Positions 16,661 through 25,752 are shown, counted from the stretch's first letter. The stretch is DNA of 64,000 nt from GWE2-40-63 sp050251815 (GCA_050251815.1 JBFWMB010000011.1:9007-73006); one strand, 5' to 3'. Notes: generated by a model from the sequence alone, not told the origin. Numbers and translations: made by a program.

Positions 16661-16809
16661 AGTTGCTGTCACTTATTAAGCTGGGGAAGATACAAAACCC
16701 TGTTGAAAAAGGAAAGTCTTATCAGGTGTTGAGAAAAGGATGGTGCACAACCACAGGGTTGGGTAAATTACAGAAGGTGCAGGTTATTAAGTAATTTGTG
16801 TAAGATTTG

Positions 16810-16817
16810 TATCTTTG
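16810..16817 (+). promoter_or_regulatory. -7 element of the DUF4160/DUF2442 unit
   Basis: TATCTTTG is a perfect TAnnTTTG match 19 bp ahead of the ATG at 16837. It argues for that ATG over the frame's earlier in-frame codons, because those would be upstream of or inside the promoter. Confidence 0.5.
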
Positions 16818-16836
16818 TAAAAAAAATAATTCGGAT

Positions 16837-17103
16837 ATGCCTACGATTTCTATGTTTTTTGGAATTATTATTCGAATGTATTATGCTCCTAAGGAACATA
16901 ATCCTCCTCATATTCATGCGTATTATCAGGATTTTAAAGCCACGCTTTCGATTCAGGACGGAGATACCCTGCAGGGTCATCTTCCAACAAGGCAATTGCG
17001 TTTGATTCAGGCATGGATTGAGATACATCAGGAAGAATTACTGGCTAATTGGGAACTTTGCCAAAATGGTGAAAAGCCCTTTCCGATTGATCCTTTAAAA
17101 TAG
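16837..17103 (+). CDS. DUF4160 family protein
   Basis: An 88-residue protein from ATG 16837 (MPTISMFFGIIIRMYY). The family hallmark EHNPPHIHAYYQDFKATLSI (first 20 residues shown), with its conserved HxPPHxHA pattern, is present, followed by a helix ending IQAWIEIHQEELLANWE. DUF4160 proteins are small and are very often encoded just upstream of DUF2442 proteins, as here (5 bp gap). Their molecular role is unproven. Some collections list the pair as a putative toxin-antitoxin-like module; I treat this as unproven. Confidence 0.85.
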   Translation: MPTISMFFGIIIRMYYAPKEHNPPHIHAYYQDFKATLSIQDGDTLQGHLPTRQLRLIQAWIEIHQEELLANWELCQNGEKPFPIDPLK

Positions 17104-17108
17104 TTGAT

Positions 17109-17348
17109 ATGTATTTGGCGATTAAAGAGGTGCTACCACAGGATGATTACCTTTTGCTCCTGACTTTCGAAAACGGAGAAAAACGGCAATTTGATATGAA
17201 GCCCTATCTTGAATTTGGAATCTTTAAGGAATTGAAAGATTTACATCTTTTTAAAACCGTTAAAATAAGGTTCGATTCTATTGAGTGGGACAATGAAGCA
17301 GATTTTGATCCTGAGGTACTTTATAAACATAGTCATAAGCTCGATTAA
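17109..17348 (+). CDS. DUF2442 family protein
   Basis: 79 residues; the family pattern is clear: IKEVLPQDDYLLLLTFENGE, a short 'R-FDMKPYLE-GIFKELKD' segment, and the C-terminal IRFDSIEWDNEADFDPEVLY. DUF2442 domains are small beta-rich modules, some with a helix-turn-helix-like tail. It is the second gene of a two-gene unit with DUF4160, separated by 5 bp and most likely translated from the same message. No toxin or antitoxin activity is claimed. Confidence 0.85.
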   Translation: MYLAIKEVLPQDDYLLLLTFENGEKRQFDMKPYLEFGIFKELKDLHLFKTVKIRFDSIEWDNEADFDPEVLYKHSHKLD

Positions 17349-17608
17349 GCCGATGCTTTGAACAATACGTTCAGAAAATAAGCCGTTTTTTTCGGGTCAT
17401 TGAAGCTTTTATCCAGCCTCACTGATTTGTCCTGGGGCTGAAGCAGCCCAAAAGGAGGTTTTTACGCTCCACAATAAATAGATGCCCCAGCCATTTTTAA
17501 AAAGTTATTTAGTTGCTAATTAAACGCTATCTTACCTTGTATGTGCATGATTGCTGCTGCACAGATAGGTGCGGAGCTTATTTCAAAAACAGGCAAATAA
17601 GTACCCTA

Positions 17609-17697
17609 TTTTGCCGGTATGGCAATTTAGCTTCTTTCTAAATTATACCCTAAGGTCTTGTCGGACTTTGAGATTCTAAGCACATACCGGCGCAAAA
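17609..17697. repeat. Inverted-repeat pair in the 17349-17884 gap
   Basis: TTTTGCCGGTATG (17609-17621) and CATACCGGCGCAAAA (17683-17697) face each other across about 60 bp, with an extra CG in the right arm. This may be a small non-autonomous element or a large hairpin. The rest of the 536 bp gap (17349-17884) shows no convincing gene; the open frame beginning at 17731 runs into the real gene in another frame and has no family features. Confidence 0.4.
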
Positions 17698-17884
17698 AGT
17701 AAAATTGACATTTTAGGCCCTCTTTTTGGTATGCTGTTTAGCATAATATGTGTCGGAAATTTCGTAAATTGGGACTTAATTACAGTCGGGGGATTGGGGC
17801 GTGAGATTCATAAAGGGTTTATGCAGGCTCCCGGCTTTTATCATAGTTTATCAGGAGGCAATCATGCATTAATACATATATACT

Positions 17885-18661
17885 ATGAAAAGATATCTTT
17901 ATTTATCGTTAAGCCCCGAGGCATTGATTTCGTCGATGCTTCCGCCCGAAGATTTTGGTATTTACGTGGCAACGGGAACCAAAAAGCGTACCCGTGGGCA
18001 AGCCTTATTCTTTGAAGTGGACCAGGAGCTGGTCAGCGATCAGCTGCCGCACGAGTACATTGAGCGGCGTTGTGTTCCGCAGGAAGGAGGGAGGCCAAAA
18101 AGTTCGGTTTACCTGTCGATTTACCGGGTTTTAGAAACCATTCCGCTGAAAGCCCTGCAAAAGCTGTACCTGGTTACCGACGACGGTCGGGTGCTTGGCC
18201 TGAGTCAGGGAACGTATGTTCCTTCAGAGAAGAAAGAACTGCACCTGTACCAGGAGCTCTGCCCGGTTACCCCGCGCATTGCCAGCACCCTGGCCCCGCT
18301 GGAGTTTGTACAATCCATTACCGGGGGAAAAGAGAAAGTGTCGGTTCCCCGCCTGGCCTTTGTGGAACTCCAGATGGACGATCTGGCTACCGATCCCGAA
18401 AACGGCAAAGCAGCCAACCTGCCCTATCAAAACATTCCGCACCTGCGCGATTGCCTGATGATACTTAAAACCGAGGAGGGAAAAGACAAGAAAACAATCA
18501 TCCGCTTTTTTAACCGCGACCTGTTTTACCGAACCATCAAAAACGGATTCTTTGTGGGCGACAAGGATGAGTTGCTGTATTATCCCTTCCCATCGATAAG
18601 TGAATTGGAAGAGAAGCATTATCCCTGGTGGCGTTCGGCCAATACCATGGGTTTCCATTAA
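17885..18661 (+). CDS. Conserved hypothetical protein upstream of the pyrophosphatase
   Basis: 258 residues, not recognised. It is soluble, with no signal peptide, membrane segment or known catalytic motif. The N-terminus (MKRYLYLSLSPEALISSMLP) and the 'FGIYVATGTKKRTRGQALFF' stretch look like a compact alpha/beta domain. Near the C-terminus HYPWWRSANTMGF is rich in aromatic residues. The base composition is richer in GC than the chemotaxis genes, like the hppA gene that follows 40 bp later. The close spacing on the same strand suggests co-transcription with the membrane pyrophosphatase, but no functional link can be argued from sequence. Confidence 0.7.
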   Translation: MKRYLYLSLSPEALISSMLPPEDFGIYVATGTKKRTRGQALFFEVDQELVSDQLPHEYIERRCVPQEGGRPKSSVYLSIYRVLETIPLKALQKLYLVTDDGRVLGLSQGTYVPSEKKELHLYQELCPVTPRIASTLAPLEFVQSITGGKEKVSVPRLAFVELQMDDLATDPENGKAANLPYQNIPHLRDCLMILKTEEGKDKKTIIRFFNRDLFYRTIKNGFFVGDKDELLYYPFPSISELEEKHYPWWRSANTMGFH

Positions 18662-18701
18662 ATAAAAAGAAAAGTTAATAGTAAATTAAAGTTTGTACGA
18701 T

Positions 18702-20969
18702 ATGAATTCAATTTTTTGGTTAATACCCATCTGTTCTCTTTTGGCGCTTGGCTTTGCCTATTATTTCTTTAAAACCATGATGAAAAACTCAGAAGGTACA
18801 CCGCGTATGAAAGAAATTGCGCAGTATGTACGGGAGGGAGCCATGGCTTATTTAAAACGTCAGTATTCGGTGGTGACCCTGGTTTTTGCCGTATTGTTTG
18901 TTTTGTTTGTCATTCTGGCCTTTATGGGGGTTCAAAACCCCTTTGTGCCCATTGCTTTTTTAACGGGGGGATTCTTCTCAGGGCTTTCGGGTTTTCTTGG
19001 GATGAAAACCGCCACCTTTGCTTCGGCCCGTACGGCACATGGAGCCTCGCAGTCGCTTAACAAAGGTTTGCAGGTTGCTTTCCGCTCCGGGGCTGTAATG
19101 GGTTTGGTAGTGGTTGGTTTTGGTTTGCTCGATATCGCCATCTGGTATTGGGTGCTGAATTATATTTACGACAGCAACATCTTTGATCTGGGACTGAAAA
19201 TAGCCCAGGGACTGGGATTAAGCGGTGCTGAAGCAGGTTGGTCCGATGCCTTTGTGGGCAATGCCGAATGGCTGCATGCCAAAATGGTTCACATAACCAC
19301 TACCATGTTAACCTTTGGTATGGGAGCATCAACCCAGGCTTTGTTTGCCCGGGTTGGAGGCGGTATTTATACCAAAGCTGCCGATGTGGGAGCCGACCTG
19401 GTAGGTAAAGTGGAAGCCGGAATTCCCGAAGACGATCCACGTAACCCCGCCACCATTGCCGACAATGTGGGCGACAATGTGGGCGATGTGGCCGGTATGG
19501 GAGCCGACCTGTACGAGTCGTATTGTGGTTCCATTTTGGCAACAGCTGCGCTGGGTGCAGCCATCTCCTTAAATCATGGGGTATTCGACGAGAAGGCCAT
19601 TCTGGCACCCATGATAGTGGCGGCCATTGGAATTATCTTCTCCATAGTGGGTGTATTTATGGTTCGTACCAAAGAAACAGCCACGGCAAAGAGCCTGTTA
19701 AACTCCCTGTTGGTTGGAACAGCGGGTAGTTCAATCCTGATACTGATAGCCATTGCCGTAATGGCTTACTTTGGCTGGTTTGGCTGGGGTATTTTTGGTT
19801 CGGTTGTGGCCGGGTTAATTGCCGGAATCGTTATTGGTCAAGGAACCGAGTACTATACTTCCGACGGCTACAAACCTACCCGGGGAATTGCTCATCAGGG
19901 GCTTCAGGGGCCTGCAACCACCATCATCGAAGGAATGGCCGTGGGTATGTATTCCACCTGGATTCCCGTGGTAACCATTGTTCTGGGTATTATTGCGGCC
20001 TATGGTTTTGCCGGTGGTTTCACCGATTTTAGTCTGGGCGTGTATGGAATTGGTTTTGCTGCCGTGGGCATGCTCTCAACCCTGGGTATAACCCTGGCTA
20101 CCGATGCATTTGGTCCCATTGCCGATAATGCCGGGGGAAATGCCGAGATGGCCGAGTTGCCCAAAGAAGTACGGGAACGTACCGATGCCCTCGATATGCT
20201 TGGAAATACTACAGCAGCTACAGGAAAAGGCTTTGCCATTGGTTCGGCGGCATTAACCGCTATGGCCCTTTTGGTAGCTTATATGGAAGAGGTTCGTTTG
20301 TGGTTGGGAAAAATTCCTGAGCTTGGCGCCAGGTTCCTCGAAGTTACGGGAGCCTCGTCCCTTTCAGCGGCAACCATCGACGATTTTATTAATTTTTATG
20401 ACCTAAACTTGTTTAATCCCTTGCTTATTGCCGGTTTGTTCCTGGGTTCCATGATGGCCTTTGTATTTTGTGCCATGACCATGAAAGCTGTGGGACGTGC
20501 CGCAGGTGCCATGGTGGAAGAGGTTCGTCGTCAGTTTCGCGAAATTGCCGGAATTCTCGATGGTACGGGTACTCCGGAATATGCCAAATGTGTTGAGATA
20601 TCGACCAAGGGAGCACAGCGCGAAATGCTGGTGCCCTCGATTCTTGCCATTGCCGTACCGATAATTGTAGGCTTGGTTTTCGGTGTCAGCGGCGTGGTAG
20701 GTTTGCTAATGGGTGGGTTGGTCACCGGTTTTGCCCTGGCTGTAATGCTGAATAATGCCGGTGGTGCCTGGGATAATGCCAAAAAGTTTATCGAAAAGGG
20801 AAACTACGGGGGCAAGGGCAGCGATGCCCATAAAGCCGGTGTGGTAGGTGATACCGTGGGCGATCCATTTAAAGATACCTCAGGGCCTTCGTTGAATATA
20901 CTGATAAAACTGATGACCATGGTATCGGTTGTTATGTCGGGGGTTACGGTTGCCTTTAGTTTACTGTAG
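18702..20969 (+). CDS. hppA: Membrane-bound ion-translocating pyrophosphatase (K+-dependent type)
   Basis: Hydrolyses pyrophosphate and pumps H+ and/or Na+ across the inner membrane. The 755-residue protein starts at ATG 18702 (MNSIFWLIPICSLLALGF); the frame opens earlier at TTG 18693. About 16 transmembrane helices are apparent. The pyrophosphate-binding motif is the double D-N-V-G-D-N-V-G-D-V-A-G-M-G-A-D-L segment, followed by the EYYTSDGYKP loop and a C-terminal GDTVGDPFKDTSGPSLNI. The GNTTAATGKG segment has Ala where K+-independent enzymes have Lys, so it belongs to the K+-dependent group, which includes Na+-pumping and dual Na+/H+-pumping enzymes of Bacteroidota. A bidirectional hairpin follows. 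Confidence 0.93.
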   Translation: MNSIFWLIPICSLLALGFAYYFFKTMMKNSEGTPRMKEIAQYVREGAMAYLKRQYSVVTLVFAVLFVLFVILAFMGVQNPFVPIAFLTGGFFSGLSGFLGMKTATFASARTAHGASQSLNKGLQVAFRSGAVMGLVVVGFGLLDIAIWYWVLNYIYDSNIFDLGLKIAQGLGLSGAEAGWSDAFVGNAEWLHAKMVHITTTMLTFGMGASTQALFARVGGGIYTKAADVGADLVGKVEAGIPEDDPRNPATIADNVGDNVGDVAGMGADLYESYCGSILATAALGAAISLNHGVFDEKAILAPMIVAAIGIIFSIVGVFMVRTKETATAKSLLNSLLVGTAGSSILILIAIAVMAYFGWFGWGIFGSVVAGLIAGIVIGQGTEYYTSDGYKPTRGIAHQGLQGPATTIIEGMAVGMYSTWIPVVTIVLGIIAAYGFAGGFTDFSLGVYGIGFAAVGMLSTLGITLATDAFGPIADNAGGNAEMAELPKEVRERTDALDMLGNTTAATGKGFAIGSAALTAMALLVAYMEEVRLWLGKIPELGARFLEVTGASSLSAATIDDFINFYDLNLFNPLLIAGLFLGSMMAFVFCAMTMKAVGRAAGAMVEEVRRQFREIAGILDGTGTPEYAKCVEISTKGAQREMLVPSILAIAVPIIVGLVFGVSGVVGLLMGGLVTGFALAVMLNNAGGAWDNAKKFIEKGNYGGKGSDAHKAGVVGDTVGDPFKDTSGPSLNILIKLMTMVSVVMSGVTVAFSLL

Positions 20970-21040
20970 AAGCAGCAATATAAAATTTAAAGTAACATCC
21001 TTGCTAATTATGCGTATGAGCACACGTAGCGTATAATATT

Positions 21041-21075
21041 AAAAAAGCCTTATCGATAAAACGATAAGGCTTTTA
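21041..21075. terminator. Rho-independent terminator after hppA
   Basis: AAAAAAGCCTTATCG (21041-21055), a short AT loop, CGATAAGGCTTTT (21062-21074). A 9-10 bp stem flanked by A and T runs, active in either direction in principle. It ends the hppA transcript before the oxidoreductase. Confidence 0.85.
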
Positions 21076-21093
21076 CACAACAACAAAAATTGC

Positions 21094-22077
21094 ATGGAAA
21101 AGAAAATTAACTGGGGCATTCTGGGAGCCGGTTCCATTGCCGGAAAATTTGCTGCAGATTTTACTTTGGTAAAACAGGGAACGCTTTATGCTGTAGGTTC
21201 ACGGAAATTAGAGGCCGCCCGGCAATTTGCAGGTAAGTATGGCATTCCCAAAGCTTACGGTAGTTATACCGAGCTATTGACCGATGCCACTGTTGATGTA
21301 ATCTATATTGCTACCCCGCACAATTTCCATTTTGAACAGGCCATGCTTTGTTTACAACACAACAAACACGTATTGTGCGAGAAGCCGGTAACGGTGAATG
21401 CTTCTCAACTGGAGCAGTTAATGGCCGAAGCACGCAAACGCAGTTTGTTTTTTATGGAAGCCATGTGGACCCCGTTCTTACCAGCAGTTTTAAAAGCCAA
21501 ACAATGGCTCAATGAAGGAAAAATTGGTGTGGTACAATTGATACAGGCAAATTTTGGAATGGCGGGAAATCCCGATCCCAATGGGCGTTTGCTCAATCCC
21601 GATTTGGCCGGTGGTGGACTGCTCGACATTGGCATTTATCCGCTTACCCTAATTGAGATGTTTGCCCAATCGGAACCAGATTCGTGTGATGCCAGGGCTT
21701 CATTTACTGAAACCGGTGTCGATGAAAGTCTGGTAGTGCAGTTACAGTACAAAAATGGAGTTAAAGGGCAAATGGCTAGTCATATCAGGGTACCGTTGAT
21801 AAACGATGCATTTATTTATGGAACCGAAGGGTATATTCAGATACCCCGCTTCTGGATGAGCAAGCAAGCCATTTTGCGGGTTAACGGAGCCGCCGATGAA
21901 GTGTTTACCGATACGACCCAAACCATGGGTTATAACTGGGAAGCCGAGGCAGTGAGCCACGACCTGTTGTTGGAGCGTAAAGAGAATGCTACCATGCCAT
22001 TGGAACGCAGCTTAAAAATGATGCGGCTGATGGATGCCATTCGCCAGCAAATTGATTTGAAATATCCTTTTGAATAA
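21094..22077 (+). CDS. Gfo/Idh/MocA family oxidoreductase
   Basis: 327 residues. The N-terminal Rossmann fold carries GILGAGSIAG (nucleotide loop at about 11-17), the YIATPHNFHFEQAMLCLQ segment and the family EKP motif LCEKPVTVN with the catalytic Lys. The C-terminal alpha/beta domain includes GGGLLDIGIYPLTLIEMF with a conserved Asp-x-Gly-x-Tyr pattern, which resembles the dihydrodiol dehydrogenase/glucose-fructose oxidoreductase branch. It probably uses NAD(P) on a sugar or polyol; the substrate is unknown. It starts 18 bp after the hppA terminator and is followed 27 bp later by an unknown gene on the same strand. Confidence 0.85.
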   Translation: MEKKINWGILGAGSIAGKFAADFTLVKQGTLYAVGSRKLEAARQFAGKYGIPKAYGSYTELLTDATVDVIYIATPHNFHFEQAMLCLQHNKHVLCEKPVTVNASQLEQLMAEARKRSLFFMEAMWTPFLPAVLKAKQWLNEGKIGVVQLIQANFGMAGNPDPNGRLLNPDLAGGGLLDIGIYPLTLIEMFAQSEPDSCDARASFTETGVDESLVVQLQYKNGVKGQMASHIRVPLINDAFIYGTEGYIQIPRFWMSKQAILRVNGAADEVFTDTTQTMGYNWEAEAVSHDLLLERKENATMPLERSLKMMRLMDAIRQQIDLKYPFE

Positions 22078-22104
22078 ATCTTTTACCTGCATTAAATCCA
22101 ACGG

Positions 22105-22734
22105 ATGCGATTGATTCATACCATAGACGAACTACTGGCGTTAAAAGGAGAAAACCTGGCTTTTTTTTACGGTGCCAAGCTTCCTGCTCCCTTTAGTTAT
22201 TTTGAATTTATTCGTCGTAGTAAAGCAGCCATTCCCATCGATCACCTGATTATTTGTCCCAACATCGATGCCGATGAAACCGATTTAAAAGAACTCCGGC
22301 ACCGACTCCGGATGATGGATTTGGTTAAGGATACCCCTAAGGAAACCAGTGAAATATATGGAATGTCGCTTGAATTCTGTCATGGTTCAACCGGTGAGCT
22401 TACCTTCGACGATATGTTGCACATATTGAAACGGAGGGGTAAAAATATATATGTCTTATTGCCTTGTCATTCCGAGGAAGCTTATACAGAGCATCTTAAA
22501 ACCACCGGTATTAACTTTGTGTATGCCTGTAGCAAAAAACAAAGGCAGGTAAAAGCCAATAACAAACATAAAAACAGCAAATTCATTTATATGGGCGACA
22601 TTAGGTCGTGCCATACGGAACCTGTTTACGACAGTCGGGATAATAAAGGTGCGTACGTAACCAAAGAAGTGGATAATTATCTGGTTGAACACCATTTGTA
22701 TAAAGAGGGCCAGACAAATAAGCCTTTCAATTAA
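22105..22734 (+). CDS. Conserved hypothetical protein
   Basis: 209 residues, soluble, not recognised. An alternating helix/strand pattern (FFYGAKLPAPFSYFEFIRR, IDHLIICPNIDADETDL, NIYVLLPCHSEEAYTEHL) suggests an alpha/beta fold. Cys and His residues (CHGSTGE, PCHSEE, SCHTEP) are spaced through the protein, but I see no known metal motif. It lies 27 bp after the oxidoreductase on the same strand and its last 8 bases overlap the end of the convergent metallophosphoesterase gene. Confidence 0.7.
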   Translation: MRLIHTIDELLALKGENLAFFYGAKLPAPFSYFEFIRRSKAAIPIDHLIICPNIDADETDLKELRHRLRMMDLVKDTPKETSEIYGMSLEFCHGSTGELTFDDMLHILKRRGKNIYVLLPCHSEEAYTEHLKTTGINFVYACSKKQRQVKANNKHKNSKFIYMGDIRSCHTEPVYDSRDNKGAYVTKEVDNYLVEHHLYKEGQTNKPFN

Positions 22735-23974
22735 GCGGCTGTAATTTTCGTTTTCTTAATTCAATTACTGTAATTTCAGGTCTTATTCCCGCGCGTCCCG
22801 GATAGCCGATATGTCCAAATCCGCGATTTACATTGAGGTATTTGCCGGCACTTTCGTACAGTCCGGCCCATTCGGCATATTTGTATTTTACCGGGCTCCA
22901 TTTAAACTTACCCACTTCAAAACCAAATTGCATTCCATGGGTATGCCCGCTAAGGGTCAGGTGAATCGGTATGCGAAAATCAAGCACTTGTTGACGCCAA
23001 TGGGTTGGGTCGTGCGATAATAATACCGAGAAACTTCCCTCCGGAATTCCCTGAACGGCAGCATCGAGGTCTCCATATTGGGGAAAGGGAGGAAGCCCCC
23101 AGTTTTCGACACCTATCAGGTAAATGGTATCACTGCCTTTTGTTAGTGCCACCTGTTCATTGTTAAGCCAGGTTAAGCCCATTTCTTTCTCTAGCTGATG
23201 CAGTTGGTTCAGGTTCGCTGTTTTATCCAGTTCGCTTTTCCAACGGGCATAGGAACCGTAATCGTGGTTTCCCATAATGGTATATTTACCATAAGGGGCT
23301 TGTAGTTTCTTAATATCTTCAACATAAGGCAAAGCTTCGTAGGCATAGTTATTAACCATATCGCCGGTAAATAACAGTAAATCGGGTTCCTGTTCCTGAG
23401 CTTTTTTAAATCCCCTGGCTACCTTTTTAGCATTATCGAAGGTTCCCAGATGTAAATCGGAAAGTTGAACTATCTTAAACCCATGAAAGGCATCGGGTAA
23501 ATTGTCGAAATAGAGGGGTTGTTTGTGTACTTTGTAATGGTACTTCCCGTAAATTACTCCGTAATTCAGGAATAGGGCCAGTAATCCTCCTAACGATAAG
23601 GCACTCAATCCCCAAAAAAACGAACGCGAAGTAAGTTCAGCGGTGCGGAAATTGGCTACCGTCTGGAAAAGCCACAAAAAGCCACGCAATACATCTTCGA
23701 TAAGGAAAAACGAACCCATAATTAGTTTGGCAACAATTAGCGAAAAGGCCAGTCCAAAAATCAGATTTAGCCATGCGGGCTGAGTCATGTGGGTTTTCGA
23801 AAAAGCTACTATTATTAGGCCCATTCCCAGCCAGCTTATAAGTGTTGTTGCTGCGTAGCTGATATGGAAAAGTGTTTGATTGCTGAATTGCAGGCTGGTG
23901 CGTAAACCAAACCAGGAGTAAAAATCGCTTACCAGAAGTAAGGCAAAAAATATAATTAGTGCCATCATGCGCAT
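22727..23974 (-). CDS. Membrane-anchored metallophosphoesterase (YkuE-like)
   Basis: 415 residues. The first ~145 residues carry four to five transmembrane helices. Then comes a calcineurin-like phosphoesterase domain with all metal motifs: LSDLHLG (172-177), FTGDMVN, MGNHDYG, LSHDPTHW and LSGHTHGMQFG. It probably faces the periplasm, as in related proteins. The substrate is unknown; relatives have been linked to lipid or cell-envelope phosphodiesters. The two genes that converge here overlap by 8 bp at the stops. Confidence 0.85.
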   Translation of the reverse strand: MRMMALIIFFALLLVSDFYSWFGLRTSLQFSNQTLFHISYAATTLISWLGMGLIIVAFSKTHMTQPAWLNLIFGLAFSLIVAKLIMGSFFLIEDVLRGFLWLFQTVANFRTAELTSRSFFWGLSALSLGGLLALFLNYGVIYGKYHYKVHKQPLYFDNLPDAFHGFKIVQLSDLHLGTFDNAKKVARGFKKAQEQEPDLLLFTGDMVNNYAYEALPYVEDIKKLQAPYGKYTIMGNHDYGSYARWKSELDKTANLNQLHQLEKEMGLTWLNNEQVALTKGSDTIYLIGVENWGLPPFPQYGDLDAAVQGIPEGSFSVLLSHDPTHWRQQVLDFRIPIHLTLSGHTHGMQFGFEVGKFKWSPVKYKYAEWAGLYESAGKYLNVNRGFGHIGYPGRAGIRPEITVIELRKRKLQPLN

Positions 23975-24000
23975 GTTTTGTATATTGAGTTTTGTTTGAA

Positions 24001-25047
24001 TTATTTCAACGTGTTTATTTTACCAATTTCGGGAACGTTTAAATCTATTTTTTGTTTTTCAGCGGCGGCTTTTGCCCTTTCAACAGGCTCGGTCCAGGGG
24101 TGCAGGCTGAGCTTAAATTTGCCCCAGTGTATGGGGACCATTTTTTTTCCGCCCAAATCAATATGAGCCTGAACACTTTCTTCGGGCATGTTATGGATGT
24201 ATCTCCAGTTTTGGTTGTATTGTCCGCACTCAATAAAGGTTAAATCGAAAGGGCCCAATTGGTCGCCAATAACTTTAAAATGCTTGCCGTAACCGGAATC
24301 GCCACTGTAAAAAACGGAATTCTGATGGTTTTGTATTACCCACGAACACCACAGCGTACTGTTGCGATCGGTAAGCCCTCTGCCTGAAAAATGACGTGCC
24401 GGAGCAGCGGTAAGTGTAATTCCCGAAGCAAGATTAAAGCTATCCCACCAATTGGCCTCGGTAATTTTATCTTCGGGAACGCCCCATTTTACCAGCCGGT
24501 GCTTTACTTTTAACGGCACGTAAAAATGTCCGGCCTTATCTTTAAGTTTTTTGATTGTTTTTTTATCCAGGTGATCGTAATGGTCGTGCGATATTAAAAC
24601 CCAATCGATAGCTGGAAGTTGCTCAACCGAATAATTTTCAGCGTAGGGAAAACTGCGGTTGCTGAATGGCACGGGTGAAGCATTATTACTAAATACCGGA
24701 TCGATAAGGATTATTGTCTCATTAAAGTTTATTAGCAGGGAAGAATGCCCAAACCAAACGTATTCAATGGGCAGGCCCGAATTGTTTAGTTGGCCTTTAT
24801 TAAAAGGATAGGTTTGAATTGCTTTATCGGGCACTCCATCAGGTATCTTTTTAAAAAACTGACGCATCATTTTAAAGTAAGAATCTTCGCCGGTCATCAT
24901 GGGTGTTGCTTCCTGATTTTGAAACTGTCCGTTTTTATAAACTGATGGTTCCAGAAATTCGGAATCCGGAATTGAGGTTTGGGCAGCAAGTTGATTCATG
25001 AAAAGATAAAGTGTTAGATGGCTTAGCCAATTTATGATTGTTGTCAC
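24001..25047 (-). CDS. Metallo-beta-lactamase fold hydrolase (UlaG/NAPE-PLD-like), exported
   Basis: 348 residues if GTG 25047 is used (MTTIINWLSHLTLYLF gives a signal-like N-terminus); the frame opens further up at TTG 25092. The metal-binding HxHxDH is SHDHYDH at residues 153-159, followed by the KVKHRLVKWGVPE segment, LTAAPARHFSGRG, YSGDSGYGKHF and PIHWGKF. This pattern belongs to the branch of L-ascorbate-6-phosphate lactonase and N-acyl-phosphatidylethanolamine phospholipase D. A membrane-facing lipid hydrolase role is possible, not shown. It is read away from the thioredoxin gene, with a terminator between them. Confidence 0.8.
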   Translation of the reverse strand: MTTIINWLSHLTLYLFMNQLAAQTSIPDSEFLEPSVYKNGQFQNQEATPMMTGEDSYFKMMRQFFKKIPDGVPDKAIQTYPFNKGQLNNSGLPIEYVWFGHSSLLINFNETIILIDPVFSNNASPVPFSNRSFPYAENYSVEQLPAIDWVLISHDHYDHLDKKTIKKLKDKAGHFYVPLKVKHRLVKWGVPEDKITEANWWDSFNLASGITLTAAPARHFSGRGLTDRNSTLWCSWVIQNHQNSVFYSGDSGYGKHFKVIGDQLGPFDLTFIECGQYNQNWRYIHNMPEESVQAHIDLGGKKMVPIHWGKFKLSLHPWTEPVERAKAAAEKQKIDLNVPEIGKINTLK

Positions 25048-25126
25048 GTTACTTTTTTTTAATAAGGCCTTATAATGCAAATGCTGTACCAATCACCCAG
25101 GAGGGTTCATCCTGTCAGTTGGGTAT

Positions 25127-25163
25127 AAAAAAACCCGGCAACAAGAATGCAGTCGGGTTTTTT
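25127..25163 (-). terminator. Terminator after thioredoxin
   Basis: AAAAAACCCG (25127-25137) pairs with CGGGTTTTTT (25153-25163) across a ~15-base loop. The transcript of the thioredoxin gene ends here; the stem is AT-flanked and would also work for the opposite strand. Confidence 0.75.
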
Positions 25164-25181
25164 ATTAGGTATGTATATTAA

Positions 25182-25538
25182 TTATTCCACATTAAATACA
25201 TCTTTGAAAGCTTTCTTAAAAGTATCCTTAGGTAAAGCACCCATAGCCATTTGTGGTTGTCCGTCTTTAGGAACAAACAACAGCGAAGGAATGCTTTGAA
25301 TTCCGAACATGGCTGATAATTCGCGTTGATCTTCAGTGTCTACTTTGTAAACATCAACTTTACCTTTATACTCTTCAGCCAGTTCCTCTAAAATAGGAGC
25401 TACCATCTTGCATGGCCCACACCAGTCAGCGTAGAAGTCAATTATGCAGGGTAATTCACCTTCAAATTTCCACTCTTTATTTTGCTCAAAGTTGAAGACT
25501 TTTTCCTTAAAAGTTTCTTGTGTCAAGTACTCAATCAT
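25182..25538 (-). CDS. trxA: Thioredoxin
   Basis: 118 residues. The redox motif is DFYADWCGPCKM with Cys40 and Cys43, followed by the conserved PILEELAEEYKGKVDVYKV, the cis-Pro in SIPSLLFV and the GALPKDTF-type C-terminus. No signal peptide, so it is cytoplasmic: it reduces protein disulfides and is itself reduced by thioredoxin reductase. It is read from its own promoter as a single gene, with a terminator after it. Confidence 0.93.
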   Translation of the reverse strand: MIEYLTQETFKEKVFNFEQNKEWKFEGELPCIIDFYADWCGPCKMVAPILEELAEEYKGKVDVYKVDTEDQRELSAMFGIQSIPSLLFVPKDGQPQMAMGALPKDTFKKAFKDVFNVE

Positions 25539-25716
25539 GATTATTCTGTTTTTAAAATTATTTTTAAAATATGTAGATATCTAGATACGTTTCAATTACC
25601 ATGCCAGTTTTTTTTGTTTGGTTATTGTTACTTAGCAGGATGATTGATTACAGAGGATTCCAAGTGTTTTTTAAGTTATATGTATGCTAATATAACAACA
25701 AACTATTAAAAACGTT

Positions 25717-25724
25717 TAATTTTG
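25717..25724 (+). promoter_or_regulatory. Candidate -7 element for the CCA-type nucleotidyltransferase
   Basis: TAATTTTG matches TAnnTTTG and lies 28 bp before the ATG at 25753. No clear -33 TTG is seen at the usual distance. Confidence 0.4.
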
Positions 25725-25752
25725 CAGCCGTTAATAATGGAAACAACTGTGA

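Noticed and set aside
17731..18015. Open frame just before the unknown gene at 17885
   Set aside because: It overlaps the start of a better gene in another frame and lacks domain features.
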